Origin: Litoditis marina
Taxonomy: Eukaryota > Nematoda > Chromadorea > Rhabditida > Rhabditidae
DNA length: 64,000 bases
Direction of reading: 5' to 3'
Assembly (NCBI GenBank): GCA_964036275.1
Contig: OZ038433.1
Coordinates: 16,932,257-16,996,256, forward strand
Made by a program: the position numbers and the translations under genes. Positions 26,801 to 38,844 of this stretch are shown one piece after another (position 1 is the stretch's first letter; every line of letters begins with the position of its first letter). Below the pieces are notes generated by a model. It had not been told where the DNA came from, ran no database searches, and saw only the letters and a list, made by a program, of their open reading frames with translations.

Positions 26801-29800
26801 AAATTCATTTTCCAATGTAGGCATGACTGAAGTCGACGGTGTTTTCTAATTTCTCATGGTTTGGAAGAGCTTTTTGTGATCTACACAGGAATTCATTGGG
26901 GAGAATGTTTCATATAAATTGGTCACATTGTATTTTCGAACTTTATCTCAGGTTCCCGTACCGGTCGCGGCTCAACTGGTTTTGCCGGTGTGATCCGGAA
27001 TGTCTATCTATGTGGGGAGGAGCTGATGCTCAGTACAGCTACGAAGAGGGAGGGAGAACGAGGTAAAAAAATATTCTCGGGTATCAATTAGATTCATGAT
27101 CACGGTGCCAAAAATAGCCGAGTTCATAGTTGTTGCTTGAGTGTAGACGATAAAGTACTGTATCTATGGAGTTTCTCTGTGTTTTTCTCATTTCAATTAC
27201 TGAATAAAACTGAATGTTGGGCGGAAAACAGAGAAAAAAATACTGCGCTATTTCAGCGTCGTTTCACCTCACCTTTGTTTTTTTACCCCACTTTGACTTT
27301 TCATTGTGTGGTAATCTACCGACGTTGTAGTTTACTCCCAGTATTCCAGGTATCGCAGTGGGGGAGGAGGGTTACTGTAGAATAGGACTGTGCAAGAATG
27401 GCGGGAAATGTGTGGACAAGTACGATGGATACGAGTGCGACTGCTCCATGACACCGTTTGGGGGAAAGGACTGCACCAAGGGTACGCGTACACTTTTACT
27501 AGGAGAGAAAGTTGTGTATTAGTTTTGTAAACGTTTCTCTTTGAAAGGACATGATTAGGGTTGTTAATCAATTCCAAAAATCAAGTCAATCCCAATTACA
27601 ATTCTTTTTCGTTTCTCAAAAACCACTCAATTCCAATCCCAATTCTTTTTCAATTCCCGAAAACCACTCAATTCCAACTCTAATTCTTTTGCAATTCGCA
27701 AAACCACTCAATTCCAATTCCAATTCTTTTAGATTCTCAAAAACTGCTCAATTCCAATTCAAATTCCGATCAATTCCTCAAAATCTCAGATTTTCAATTC
27801 CAATTCCATTGGAATTGATTGGAATTGATTAGAATTGACTGTGTTTCCAACTTCATGTCAGTTTTTTTCTCAAAAAACGAAGATAAACAATGTTCACTTT
27901 GGTTCTATTGAACGATAGACATGAGGAACAATGGTAATTTGGTAATGAACAAGGAAAAACAGCATGGAATTGTAAATCAATTCTGAATCAATTCTGAGAG
28001 AAAATCAAGTCAATTCCAATTCCAATTCCAGTTGTTCTGATATGCGAAAGAATTGGAATTGCAATTCCAGAAATTTTTTGACATAGAAAAGAATTGGAAT
28101 TGCAATTCCAATTCTTTTCGACAGACCAAAAGAATTGGAATTGCAAATATTTTGGATGATTATCTCAATTCTTTCAATTCCAATTCCAATTCTAACAACC
28201 CTAGACATGATGCGTTATTAATTCGTCTGTGCACGAAGCCCAAAAAACTCATAACAAATCCCGCTCCTAGCAGGTGGCTTTGTAGTTTGATACCATAGTG
28301 TTTCAGGAGTTATTTGAATCTTTAGCTCTGTAGGCAGATTAAACTACAACTTCTGCATAGTTCGCCAATCCACTATGACCATATGGTGTAATTCTTCTTT
28401 TAGAGTACGGTATGTGGGCTCACCTGAGTACGTATGCTAGAAGATCCCGACACCTTCATCCCGTTCTGCGTCTCTCGCTCTGCCTCACTATTTCTCGTCT
28501 CTTACATCCCGACGGGATGTAAGAGCAGAGAAATAGCGTATGTATGAAGAGACGCAGGACGGGATGAAGGTGCCGGGATCTTCTAGCATACGTACTCTGG
28601 GGTTATCCCTGGCGGCGTAGCAAACCGTTCAATCTCATGAGAAGTTGATATGAGTTTCTCACGAGATACCTCATGAGCTACTCATGAACCCACAATGTTG
28701 TAGCATAGCAATCAATAGAATCTCATGAGAAACTCGTGCGAATAGCTCATGAGGTAGCTCATGAACTTTTGTGGAGATTGCTACGTCGCCTGGTGATTCC
28801 CTGGCGGAGTAAAACATTATCAGCACAACTTCAAATGATGACTCCTATACTATAATATATACACAGGGATAACATACTGTAACTCCTTTGCAGAGTACGG
28901 TATGTGGGTTCCCCTCGGTTCTTCTCTAGAGATCCCGTGGCAGAACCCGGCCCACACTTCGATGTGTCACCGAATAGCCATCCAGACCAGATCCACCAAC
29001 GTGTCTCTCATTCAGTCAACGGCCCTTTTCGCCGACTCCACATTCAATATGACTATTGACCATGAAGGTTGGTTCATTTGTTTGTATTCATTCACAATCG
29101 TTTCACTATCACAGAAAAAAATCATAAATAACTGTGGAGTTTTGGTTGCAATGTACCTATTCTGAACGTACTTTCATTCGTCTGGCAAAAATACGAACGA
29201 TTAGAGAAAATAATGCAACATTGAATGAAAAAGACAGGTGATAACTGGAATAAGCAACAGAACAGAGCAGGATGCGATGTATTTGTAAACGTTAAAGTCG
29301 AGTCATTATTAAATTATCACTGATGTTCCCACATTCAGGTCACTTATCGATTTTCATCTACGACGGACACTTTTTCAATCATCAAAAATCGGACACGAAA
29401 AGAAATTTGAGCGATGACATCATGCACGATATTTCGTTCTGCGCCAATCGAAAAGACTTCAACCTGACGGTCGGTTTCGGGATGGGACCGTATACAAACT
29501 GTAGTTTGGTCTACGCACACAACAGTACGACGTACCACTGAGAAATAGAGCGATCAAACCTAAAGCACAATGACGACCGTTGTAATTCTCCCTATACAGT
29601 AAACGACGAGAGATTTGTCTAGCGTGGGTCGTTGTCATGTTATTGAGTTCCAACATCATACTGTAGACAAGTATAAGATTCTAGAAGAGACTATACAACC
29701 GCACGCCAACTATTTGAAATTGTTCTCATTTTTAGATCGACGGCGACACTTCCATTCATTTCGAGGGGAATTGGACCTTCTTTCAGTATTTCAACGTTTG

Positions 29801-31140
29801 GACATTCCTCGACTCAAGTTAGTTCATTTTCTCGGAGTATTTGGTGAAACATCATACGAATTCAAAGAAAAGTGCATTTTCCGTCTAAAGTCACGTGTTT
29901 CACACGTCTCACGTGACCTTCGCACTAAAAAAACTGAAAACAATATACATTTGTATGTGTACCTTCAATTCTCTTTAGAAGAGTTAATTTTTAGACTACA
30001 CTGGCTGCGTGTCCCGCCTGCAAGTTGGATCTTCTTTCCCATTGAAGAATCCGAAATCGGCACGACTCAGCCACTCGGAGAATATTCGCTTCGGCAGATG
30101 TCCAATGGACACCTTGTAAGTTTGAAGTATCAACTTGTATCGCCTAATTAAGGTTCTAACACATATACTGTGGATTAACAGTTTATCGACTTATACAGTA
30201 TCCATTTGAGCTGCTAAGTGTTTCTGGTAACGAATTGTACAATGTAGAAGTGTAACAAACTTTTCATCATGTATCATTCTTGCCAGTGCAAGAATGTTAC
30301 ACGATGAAAAGTTTGTTCCTGATAAGTTGTTTTCCAGAGAAATCGGTCCACCCGAAAAACCGCGCCGAGATTCCGAGGAAATTTTCATACACGCGATTTC
30401 GGACAAGAAACAGCAGATAATTTCAGTCACATGTGAGTTTTTCATGAACTTTGAACTATGAATACGTAATTGAATAAAACTTGAAAAAAAGTGAATGTTT
30501 CAGAAGTTCAGTTTGCGGCAGCATCATCTCGAAAAAAGAAATCAACGGCTAGTGTGTCATAAAAACCAGTCACAGAGGGACTTTGAGAAAATTCAATATC
30601 TACTTTCAGCCATCGGGGGATTATCGATTGCCGGCATATTGATTGTTCTGCTGTCGGTTCTAGTTTGTTATATGAGATCCAGGCCGGAGGGAGTTTACAA
30701 AACGAATGAGGGAGCTGCGCCAGATTGTAGTCCCAGCAGGTTGGTCATCAGCAAAGGAGAGAGACTGATCAGGATAGATTTGTAGTTGGTAGTCAATCTG
30801 TCACAAACCTCATGGTTCACCAATAATTGAAACAGCATAAATCATACTACAAGCACATCGGATTGAAATATAACAATTGTGTCTTTCGGTTTTCTATCGA
30901 ACCAGCCCTGTATGTAGTATGCATTTAAATTATTCAAAACACACCACACGGAACATAACTTTAATTTAGCATCATAAATCAGGTAACATGACGTATAGTA
31001 TGTAATTAGAATAGAGGCGATTCAACACGTGACTTTCCACATCACAATTATTTATTTTATTATACTACATTATTTGCAGATCCGAGGAACCGCTCGTTCG
31101 AGCTGCCAAACTACCGAACGGAAAAGAATATTTCTGCTGA
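16954..31140 (+). CDS. nlr-1: CASPR/neurexin-IV family adhesion receptor (5'-incomplete)
   Basis: This is a cell-surface adhesion receptor of the contactin-associated (CASPR) family. The worm homologue NLR-1 supports gap-junction formation; ITX-1 is the other worm paralogue. I join 25 phase-consistent exons: 16954-17123, 19577-19718, 20065-20265, 20512-20573, 20806-20913, 21935-22072, 22317-22539, 22799-22884, 23149-23330, 23770-23876, 24268-24425, 24657-24803, 25163-25335, 25652-25803, 26109-26282, 26519-26713, 26952-27062, 27350-27481, 28894-29067, 29339-29469, 29736-29817, 29995-30115, 30338-30432, 30610-30739, 31080-31140. They give about 1150 residues: C-terminal part of an F5/8C domain (1-103), LamG1 (to 273), a degenerate LamG2 (to 437), EGF (CLPSPCENGGSC), a fibrinogen-like segment (473-682; CSCAVNGTC), LamG3, EGF (CRIGLCKNGGKC), LamG4 (to 1056), one membrane span (LSIAGILIVLLSVLVCYM) and a protein-4.1 type motif (GVYKTNE). 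The tail ends KEYFC. The signal peptide exon was not found. The end of exon 9 is the least certain junction. Confidence 0.88.
17640..17860. repeat. (CT)n microsatellite tract
   Basis: An almost pure CT dinucleotide run with C-rich edges lies in intron 1 of the CASPR gene. GA-rich partner sequence follows at about 17960-18130. Open frames across it are low-complexity artefacts. Confidence 0.95.
18293..18419. mobile_element. MITE, tatactagaag family, reverse copy
   Basis: A reverse-oriented member of the family at 3431-3564, in intron 1 of the CASPR gene, with the right end reading CACGTGACTATTCAATTTAC and ctagtata. Confidence 0.75.
18938..19051. mobile_element. MITE, tatactagaag family, partial copy
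   Basis: It retains the diagnostic GAGGAATCGTGCACTTTGTC and the right end CACGTGACTGTGCGATTG. It lies in intron 1 of the CASPR gene. Confidence 0.7.
22990..23055. mobile_element. Short TTGTAGTTTGATC inverted-repeat element
   Basis: The ends AATTGTAGTTTGATCTTT and AAATCGAACTACAATTT form a compact foldback of about 65 bp. Similar pairs occur at about 10124-10186, 26407-26460, 28280-28352, 51118-51172 and 56776-56852, mostly in introns. They appear to be one family of very short MITEs. Confidence 0.6.
27556..28203. mobile_element. hAT-like element with (AATTCC)n interior
   Basis: The ends are TAGGGTTGTTAATC and TAACAACCCTA. The flanks are an exact 8-bp duplication, GACATGAT, at 27548-27555 and 28204-28211. 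The 648-bp interior alternates TCAATTCCAATTCC-like words in the left half with their complements in the right half, so the element can fold on itself. It lies in intron 18 of the CASPR gene. Confidence 0.85.
28412..28602. mobile_element. Long-arm foldback MITE (GAGTACGTATGC)
   Basis: The ends GAGTACGTATGCTAGAAGAT and its complement extend into arms of about 90 bp meeting at CATCCCGACGGGATG. A diverged copy abuts the CASPR stop codon at 31139-31300. Confidence 0.85.
28611..28795. mobile_element. CATGAG-rich palindromic MITE, copy 3
   Basis: GGCGGCGTAGCAA ends and CTCATGAG interior words match 249-428. The word TCCCTGGCGG occurs on both sides, which may be a target duplication plus terminus. 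Confidence 0.75.
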
Positions 31141-31300
31141 GTACGTATGCCGGGACATCCCGCCATCGAATCAGACCCTGCGTCTCTCGCTTTGCGCACT
31201 ATTTCGCGACACTCGTAACCCGGCGGGAATAGAGACAGATAAATAGCGTGTGTTTGAGGGGATGCAGATCGGGATCCGACTGTCGGGTCACTGCTTACTG
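31139..31300. mobile_element. Diverged GAGTACGTATGC MITE at the CASPR stop codon
   Basis: It shares GAGTACGTATGC and TGCGTCTCTCGCT with the element at 28412 and is likewise an imperfect palindrome. Its first two bases coincide with the GA of the TGA stop (31138-31140) of the CASPR gene. Confidence 0.65.
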
Positions 31301-32381
31301 TGTCTTTCATTTTCTCTAATTTGATACCGTCTCCAATTTTCCTAGTTGTCGAGTATCAAAATGTATATGTGAACCAGAGTAACCATAAATGTCACATAAT
31401 GAAGCAACCATAGAAAACACCAGGTTCAGCATGTCACGTTTTCAGTACACGCTAATATTTTAGACGTGACAGAACGTAGAACACACTATTAAATTCGGTT
31501 CCTGTATTATCTATTTTGTAGTTCCTTTAATCACCTTTGAAAGTTTCCAATTTGTAGTCCTTTCTTCTCCTCATGTAATCTATTCGTCATTTCTGATTTG
31601 CGGGTATTTCGTATTCAATCTCAACGCTCATCGAACAGTTTTACTTTCTCAGTCACTTTTTATTACGGGTTGTAGTTTTATTCGGATTCAATAAACGTTA
31701 TAACATTATGTTCTGTTCACAAGAAAAACTTTGGCGTGGCGGATCAATTTTGAGTGATCAAGGTACAAGGGATCAAACTACATTTTTTTCAAAGTGAATT
31801 TCTCTAATTTCCTGTTTGTATATCGACATCAATAAAATCTGATTTACTGAAATTGAGGTTTTGGACAAAAGTTTCACTAAACTTGTCTAGTCACCGCTAA
31901 TTTTTAAACTTATCAGAATTTTCATATTTGCTGTACGAAACTGTTCGATTCTGAGCAACCAATATTGCTCAGACAGTTATTGATATTTTTTCCACCGCGG
32001 AATAATTGCACCAATGTTGATGGCAGTCAAAGAACAAATATCTTTCTTTCATCTGTTTTTTTTCTCAAAAAATTTAAACTATCCAAGTAATCAGCGCTAC
32101 TTTTGCAATATTTCCTACTACTTTTCGAACATTTATTCTAAGAATCGAAACATTTCATATAGACTACTCATATTGTCGATAAGAAAATATACCCAAAAAA
32201 CTTTGATTCATCCCGTAAATCTCGTTGAATCGTTTTTTCTGTCCTGAAATAGCTCGAAATGATTGTACAAGTGTGTTTAGTCTCGTTATCTTTATGGTCT
32301 CAAATCGAATAAGCCAGTGCAATGCAAACCAAGTGCACACGTTTGCCCGCCAATTTTAAATATCTATACATATATCATTAG

Positions 32382-32585
32382 TTTGTGCTCTCCTCGTTCT
32401 ACCTATGGTCTCTCTCGTCGACACAAACTTATTTTTCTCTTTCCGCGAGAAATGAGATACTTACCTTGCCTAACGACTACTTGAATACCGCTTCACCCAA
32501 CCTAACCCGTCGAAATTTTCTGCCCCGCCGTTTTTACCCCTCCCTCCCCGCAAAAGTGTTAAATTAGTAGGATATATATGAGGAA
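32382..32585 (+). repeat. Duplicated block B, copy 1
   Basis: These 204 bp (starting TTTGTGCTCTCCTCGTTCT) are repeated almost exactly at 34633-34836. Outside the block the flanks differ. Confidence 0.9.
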
Positions 32586-34422
32586 ATGTATCTGTGCTTT
32601 TGCTTTGAAGTATGCGTGTCGCGCATAGATGTAGACGGTACAGACCGGTCTAGTAATGGAAAAATGCCGGTGGTCCGGAACAGAAAATCTTTATCAGTGA
32701 TAATACTGTTACTGAGAGTGACGAATGTTCATCACTACCACGAGGCACGTTGTAGACCCTATATAGTTAGTCTTGGTGTTTTCCTCATACGTAGGCTCCG
32801 AAGCGAATGGCTGAGCTAGTCCATAAATTTTACAGTATTTACGATAAATTAGGCACTGCCTTTGTCTTGCATACAGTAATAATAGTTGCCAATCATGGAG
32901 TGATTTTGCCTGTCCAGTACACCAGCTTTAGTTCACAAATCAAATGAAGCCTCTATTTAGTTCGAAAATGAATACGAGGCTGTGGTCGTAAAAACAAACC
33001 AGGGTTTCTCATCGCTGTTAGGAAGTTATAAAGACGTCTCATATATCACTTCGGTCGAACGATTCTCACAAACGGACTCGTAGTATACGCTTTTCAAGCT
33101 TCACTCACACATGTCATTAGAACAAGATCAGTTCGCATAGCCCTCTAGACCTGATAGGCTCTAATTTCACGTAATACTGCCGTGCCGTTCGAATAATTCG
33201 CTGGCTCTCTAAACCGTTGTTACCTTTATAATTATACGACCATGTATTTTGATGTTCTATCAAAGCCACCTCCTGAAGACCGATCACGGATCATACTGTC
33301 CACAGTTAAACGTTTCTTAATGGAATGGCGTTCACCCGTACTAGTTTTGTCTGTTATTGAAGCTGAGGAACGAAAAATTCTGCGAAAAGTTATCTCTTGC
33401 ATCTTGCATGGGCGTATCACATTAGCTGTTTACGTCCTGCCTGTTCGTAATATTTAGACTGGCATTTACTTGTTTTACCTTGATACTCATACCGAAATCG
33501 GACAATTAGGCAACCATAACTGAAAACTTAGTGTTTGCTTGTTGGCTTCAAGTTAAGCCAGACCTATTAAAAAACTGCGTTCATATTTTTTGTGTCTAGA
33601 ATACCAGTGCCCACAAACTATATATGTGAAATCGGAGAAAATTATATACCTGATTACCTGCCATACAAAATATTTTCTATGAGAAGCAGATAAATGTTAC
33701 TTAATTATCTCAATCGAAGCATACCTTTATCGTATCCTATGACAGATCTCATGGGACTTAGCCTTGGAAAAACTGGTACCAAGCCTTGCTGTAACGAACT
33801 CCGGTCTAAGTACCCTTCTAAGTCCTATATTGCAAAAACGAAACTCATTCACCTTCCTGGCGCGTGGCATTGATTCTTCGAGCTGGGCCTGAGCCGATAA
33901 GCCACGCCCCCTTATGTCCCCCTCTAACTACCCCCGTGTCTGAGTCTTTGCTGGAATAACATATCAACAGCACATAAGATACAAATGAAACTTGTGATAT
34001 TTACATAAGAGTTTTCCTTCAGGAGTTTTAACTTCGTACAAACCACGAGTTAGATTACTGACAACCGTTAGTGTGTTTGTAATTAGTTGATAAACCATGT
34101 CAAAAAAATTCACTATCTTACGCTTAATAATAAAGTGCAATAAAATGTTCTCCAACCCGTAGTGTTTTGACTGAGGGCGGAAAATTGACAACATTCCGTA
34201 GTTCAGACGTCTGTCAGTGTACCATAGTAGCTAACTTTGTATTAAACGCCATAAATTTATAGTAAATTGACGTTTCTTAGGCAGAAGCCCACTGATATCT
34301 GTCCCTGCCGGATTTATCAACTGTGTATAACGCTGAATACGAAAAACATGAGTAGTGAGAATAGTGTGTTCTTTTTGTATAACTGTAAGGAAAAAAAATA
34401 ACTATTCCACCTCTTTTGGGTG

Positions 34423-34444
34423 GGTGGGGGGGGGGGGGGGGGGG
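34423..34444. repeat. Poly-G tract
   Basis: An almost uninterrupted G run of more than 18 bases, immediately before duplicated block A. Other mono-G or mono-C tracts are at about 1470, 19205, 46217 and 50446. Confidence 0.95.
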
Positions 34445-34836
34445 ACATCTACTTAACTTCCCGCAATCGGGATATTACTCTACATTCAACCAAAACCTTA
34501 ATCACCTAACCAAAGCAAAGAAGCAACAGGAATGACCTCTCCCCTCCACTCTAAGCCACGCCCCTTTCTGCCGCCAAAAACACGCTCCAAGGTACCGTAT
34601 CTCATTTCTTTTCGCGCACGCGAAAAATATGCTTTGTGCTCTCCTCGTTCTACCTATGGTCTCTCTCGTCGACACAAACTTATTTTTCTCTTTCCGCGAG
34701 AAATGAGATACTTACCTTGCCTAACGACTACTTGAATACCGCTTCACCCAACCTAACCCGTCGAACTTTTCTGCCCCGCCGTTTTTACCCCTCCCTCCCC
34801 GCAAAAGTGTTAAATTAGTAGGATATATATGAGGAA
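34445..34836 (+). repeat. Duplicated blocks A and B joined
   Basis: Block A (34445-34633) is repeated at 39772-39960, and block B (34633-34836) is repeated at 32382-32585. Only here are the two adjacent, with the junction at about 34633. All copies are in the same orientation and coding is not evident. Confidence 0.9.
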
Positions 34837-35599
34837 CAGTCAGCCCCGAAGGGGAAAGAAGTGTCAGCTTTAACTTGGGGAAATCACTGGTCCACGAGCG
34901 CATCTCCATGGTAAATCACCGCTGAAGACTCATAAAACTGAGATATTTTGGTGCGTATCACTCACTCTTCTTTAAGGAAAAATAGCCTCTTGCCGGGTTG
35001 TTCGTTTTGCTCATGACAGCCAGTAACAACCAGTACGAGCGTATTTAGTAATACAACAAATGACTGAATAAACGTAATATCATCTTCAAGTAAACCTTGT
35101 AACTTGTAACCTGCTTTTCAATTCACTGAGCATATCATATTCGTTAAAAATGATTGAGGGTCAGACCCTAGGGCTATAATAACGATAACAACAGACGATC
35201 AAGTCTGCCAAACTAGGCAAGCCGTTGTTTGACACTGTGGAGACGTGAGCATTTCGGCAATGTGTTGACATGAAGGACCAACCGTAAAATGCCTCCAAAT
35301 AAAACACAGAAACTTTCCATCTGATCTCGACACACACACGTCAAGAAAGGTCAGAAAATTCTCATAGTTGTTCTACACTCCGATTCTACTGTAGACTGCT
35401 ACCAGCCCAAGTTACACTTACGTAATATTAGTTCACTTCATACGTAAAATACCCCGTTTTTTTGGCGTTGACCGACCCTCCTTATTTTCAAATTTGGATG
35501 ACATACGCCCATTTTTTGGTGACACATGTTCATTTTTCGAAAAAGGCCAGCGAGAGCTAACAACAATGAAACTGGCGAAAACTATTCATCCGTTAATGT

Positions 35600-36740
35600 T
35601 TTCATGAAATTCCTAGTTGTTTTCATTCTCAGAAACATCCTCATGGCTGTCCGTACAGTTTCGTTCGCATGGCTCTATGTATGCCTGGCTATCGCTCTGC
35701 AGCCGGCCTCGTCTGCGTTCTCTTCCATTTACACACTCTCTAGCCGCGCCGTCTGGCACTCTCCTCTGATCACACTCTCTCTAAGTGGTCGTCTGGCTAA
35801 GCCACCTACAGCCATGCCGGACGGACACCCATAGACCAGACTACGAATAAGGAGTTAAGAAAGAAAACATGACAAATGTTACATTTTTAGAAGCACAAGA
35901 ATAGTAGGAATCATTCTAGGTGGAAATAGTATCTTTGTAATACGATTCTAAGAACTATGATGCCACTAGGCTGTTTTCTTAGAATTCAGGCAAATATCTG
36001 TCATTTTTCACTCTTTTTGACTATTAATCTTCTCTAAAAGTTAACCACACATTCTTATACCCTTATTAGTTCGTTTTCGATAGTTATTGATGGTTTTTAT
36101 TCCCGGAAACATCCTCATGGCTGTCCGTAGAGTTTCGTTTGCATGGCTCTATGTATGCCTGGCTATCGCTCTGCAGCCGGCCTCGTCTGCGCTCTCTTCC
36201 ATTTACACACTCTCTAGCCGCGCCGTCTGGCACTCTCCTCTGATCACACACTCTCTAAGTGGTCGTCTGGCTAAGCCACCTACAGCCATGCCGGACGGAC
36301 ACCCATAGACCAGACTACGAATAAGGAGTTAAGAAAGAAAACATGACAAATGTTACATTTTTAGAAGCACAAGAATAGTAGGAATCATTCTAGGTGGAAA
36401 TAGTATCTTTGTAATACGATTCTAAGAACTATGATGCCACTAGGCTGTTTTCTTAGAATTCAGGCAAATATCTGTCATTTTTCACTCTTTTTGACTATTA
36501 ATCTTCTCTAAAAGTTAACCACACATTCTTATACCCTTATTAGTTCGTTTTCGATAGTTATTGATGGTTTTTATTCCCGGAAACATCCTCATGGCTGTCC
36601 GTAGAGTTTCGTTTGCATGGCCTTATGTAGCTGGCTATCGCTCTGCAGCTGGCCTCGTCTGCGCTCTCTTCCATTCACACACTCTCTAGCCGCACCGTCG
36701 GGCGCACTCCAAAGTGCAAACTCCCTCACTGGCTACTGTA
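35600..36740 (+). repeat. 474-bp tandem repeat, about 2.3 copies
   Basis: Matching points TCATGGCTGTCCGTA at 35641, 36115 and 36589 give a constant period of 474 bp. Copies 1 and 2 each contain a short open frame with a signal-peptide-like start (FAWLYVCLAIALQPASSA). Three of the four differences in that frame change the amino acid. Copy 3 is truncated and frameshifted. The non-coding part is at least as well conserved, so the frames show no sign of selection. Confidence 0.85.
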
Positions 36741-37397
36741 AGGCGTAGTTATTGGATGGTTTACTGACCATAGAAAAGCTTAAGAGTGAAAATACATAGC
36801 ACTTGTTAGTTTGGATGCATAAGAACAGTAAGTTTGATGTAATAAGCCTTTTTTCGCAGATATTCTGCAAAAAAGAAAACGTACCGCCCTCGCATTCTCC
36901 GTAAAGAATGAGCTCCATCGGTCAGGTTCACCTATTTTCGTACTCAGTTCTTCATATCATGCCAATGGAAATATAATATGTTTATGATACCTTTCACAAC
37001 TCCTCCGATACTCACCATACAATAAAACTTTCTCATATCGGTTTTTAAATTGAGCAATAAATAAGAAAATATCAAAACCTCGAAAACGAATGTCGCTTGT
37101 ACTAATATGATGAACCTCGTAACTTCGTTAATCTTCCAATCGAAAAGTGAAATCCGTGCAATAGAACGTGGCAAGTCTCACTCTATGTATAAGTTTTGTG
37201 ACATAATATCTAAACTGTAATCCTAGCTTCGTAGATCGTAGAAACTAGAAACAGAGCTGAGTGTCCTAAAAAAGCACACATTGCTCACAATGTAGAAAAT
37301 TGGGATAGGCGGCAAGCGAAGTAACGAACCTGAAAAAAAGCATAGGAGAGCAAAGGATGTCAAAAATGAAGGACGAGAAATGTCGGTACCCAGGCAG

Positions 37398-37425
37398 GGG
37401 GTCTGGGGGGCGGCAGCCCCCCAGT
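37398..37425. other. GC-rich perfect hairpin
   Basis: CTGGGGGGC, a four-base loop GGCA, and GCCCCCCAG form a perfect 9-bp stem. It stands out in AT-rich surroundings. Its role is unknown. Confidence 0.6.
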
Positions 37426-38844
37426 ATTTTTATACTACATATGCCCATTTTCTGGCCATACGGACGGCCGTTTTTTTTCGGCTGGCCAGGGGGTATTTTA
37501 CGTATGGTTCACTTCGAAGAGAAAGCTGCAGAAAAATGCGAAAACCTCATCATCATACTCCGGTAAATTTTATTTTGGGATATCGAGAAAAATTCAGAGA
37601 AACAGGCCACCCTTTCGACGAAAATCGTGAGAAGTTACCAATATTGGATGCTAAATTATCACATAATGAACTTAAGAAACGCGTTCTTTTCAATAGTCAA
37701 ACCTTACTGATGAGTGCTTTATGTTGAAACAATCAAAATTGAGCGTAAATGCATCGGGCAAGACTTGTAATGTATGTTGTAATATATTCATTTTAATCTA
37801 GGTAAACTGTGGCATAATGGTTTGCATATCGTGTTATGACGCTGTCCTCATATAATGACATTTCACTATAAAGTGGAACCCCATAGCAAACCATAGAAGT
37901 CTGTGTTTAACTGTTTCTGGATCAGTCTGCAGTCTCAAACTTTTCGGTGATCTTTCTAAGAACGGTAAGACTTGTGGACGAAACCTGCGTGCACCCTTCG
38001 TTATGACCGAAAAGGTTGAAAAAACCAAATTCTAGAATGTCCGGAATGTTCCGATCTTACTTATCAGAGCCCTGTATAGGAACCGATAAACTTCCAATAA
38101 CTTTCGGTCAATTATTCATCTTAATCATATTCTACTCACCTTAATCACAATACCTTAATCACATTATATTCTACGACAGAAAAAATACTTGTCATCCGAG
38201 ACTGCTCTTACACCAACTTGCTTGGTAGCTAGCCACACTTCACTCTATTCTCTATACCTGTCATTTTGTAAGAAGTAGATAAATAATGGGTTTCATTTTC
38301 ATCTTTATTGTTACTGATATGTTTCGAAAAATTGTTTCAATTAAGTACTTGAACTTGTGGACTGATGCATGACCTTGTCACTCAGGTCCCTATAGTGAGG
38401 GATGCCGCCATTGCCTAGGGTCAATTGAACAGCACCTAATTAATAAACTATGTCCGCGACGTCAACAAAAAACCAAGGGTATGAAGAGGGGCTCTGAAAA
38501 CGAACCTGGTAGCCCAATCGTTTTATGATTACGGAAAACTAGAGGAACTTGAAAATGAACTTAGGGATAGCAACGTTACTAATCTTCTGTGGGCGCCAAA
38601 AGGGATGGATTACTATTAAATATTACCGTTTGGAACCTGAACTAATCTCGACAAAATCATAACAGTTGAAACGAGGCCAAATCTGGAATCTTTTATATTT
38701 GCGTATTTAAAGTTAAAAACTGGTTCCTATTCATAAGATAGTCACACTTCAATTGTTGGTGTGTTTTACTTACTTTTCCTAAAGAGTCAGACTTATTATC
38801 CAAGTTAGTTTCCAATTTTTGTATAGCCATTAAATTGGCACATT

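Noticed and set aside
33242..33454. Single-exon ORF of about 70 residues
   Set aside because: There is no splice context, no recognisable motif and no repeat of the frame elsewhere.
35638..36308. Tandem small secreted-peptide genes in the 474-bp repeat
   Set aside because: Differences between copies fall mostly at amino-acid-changing sites, copy 3 is frameshifted, and the non-coding part is equally conserved.
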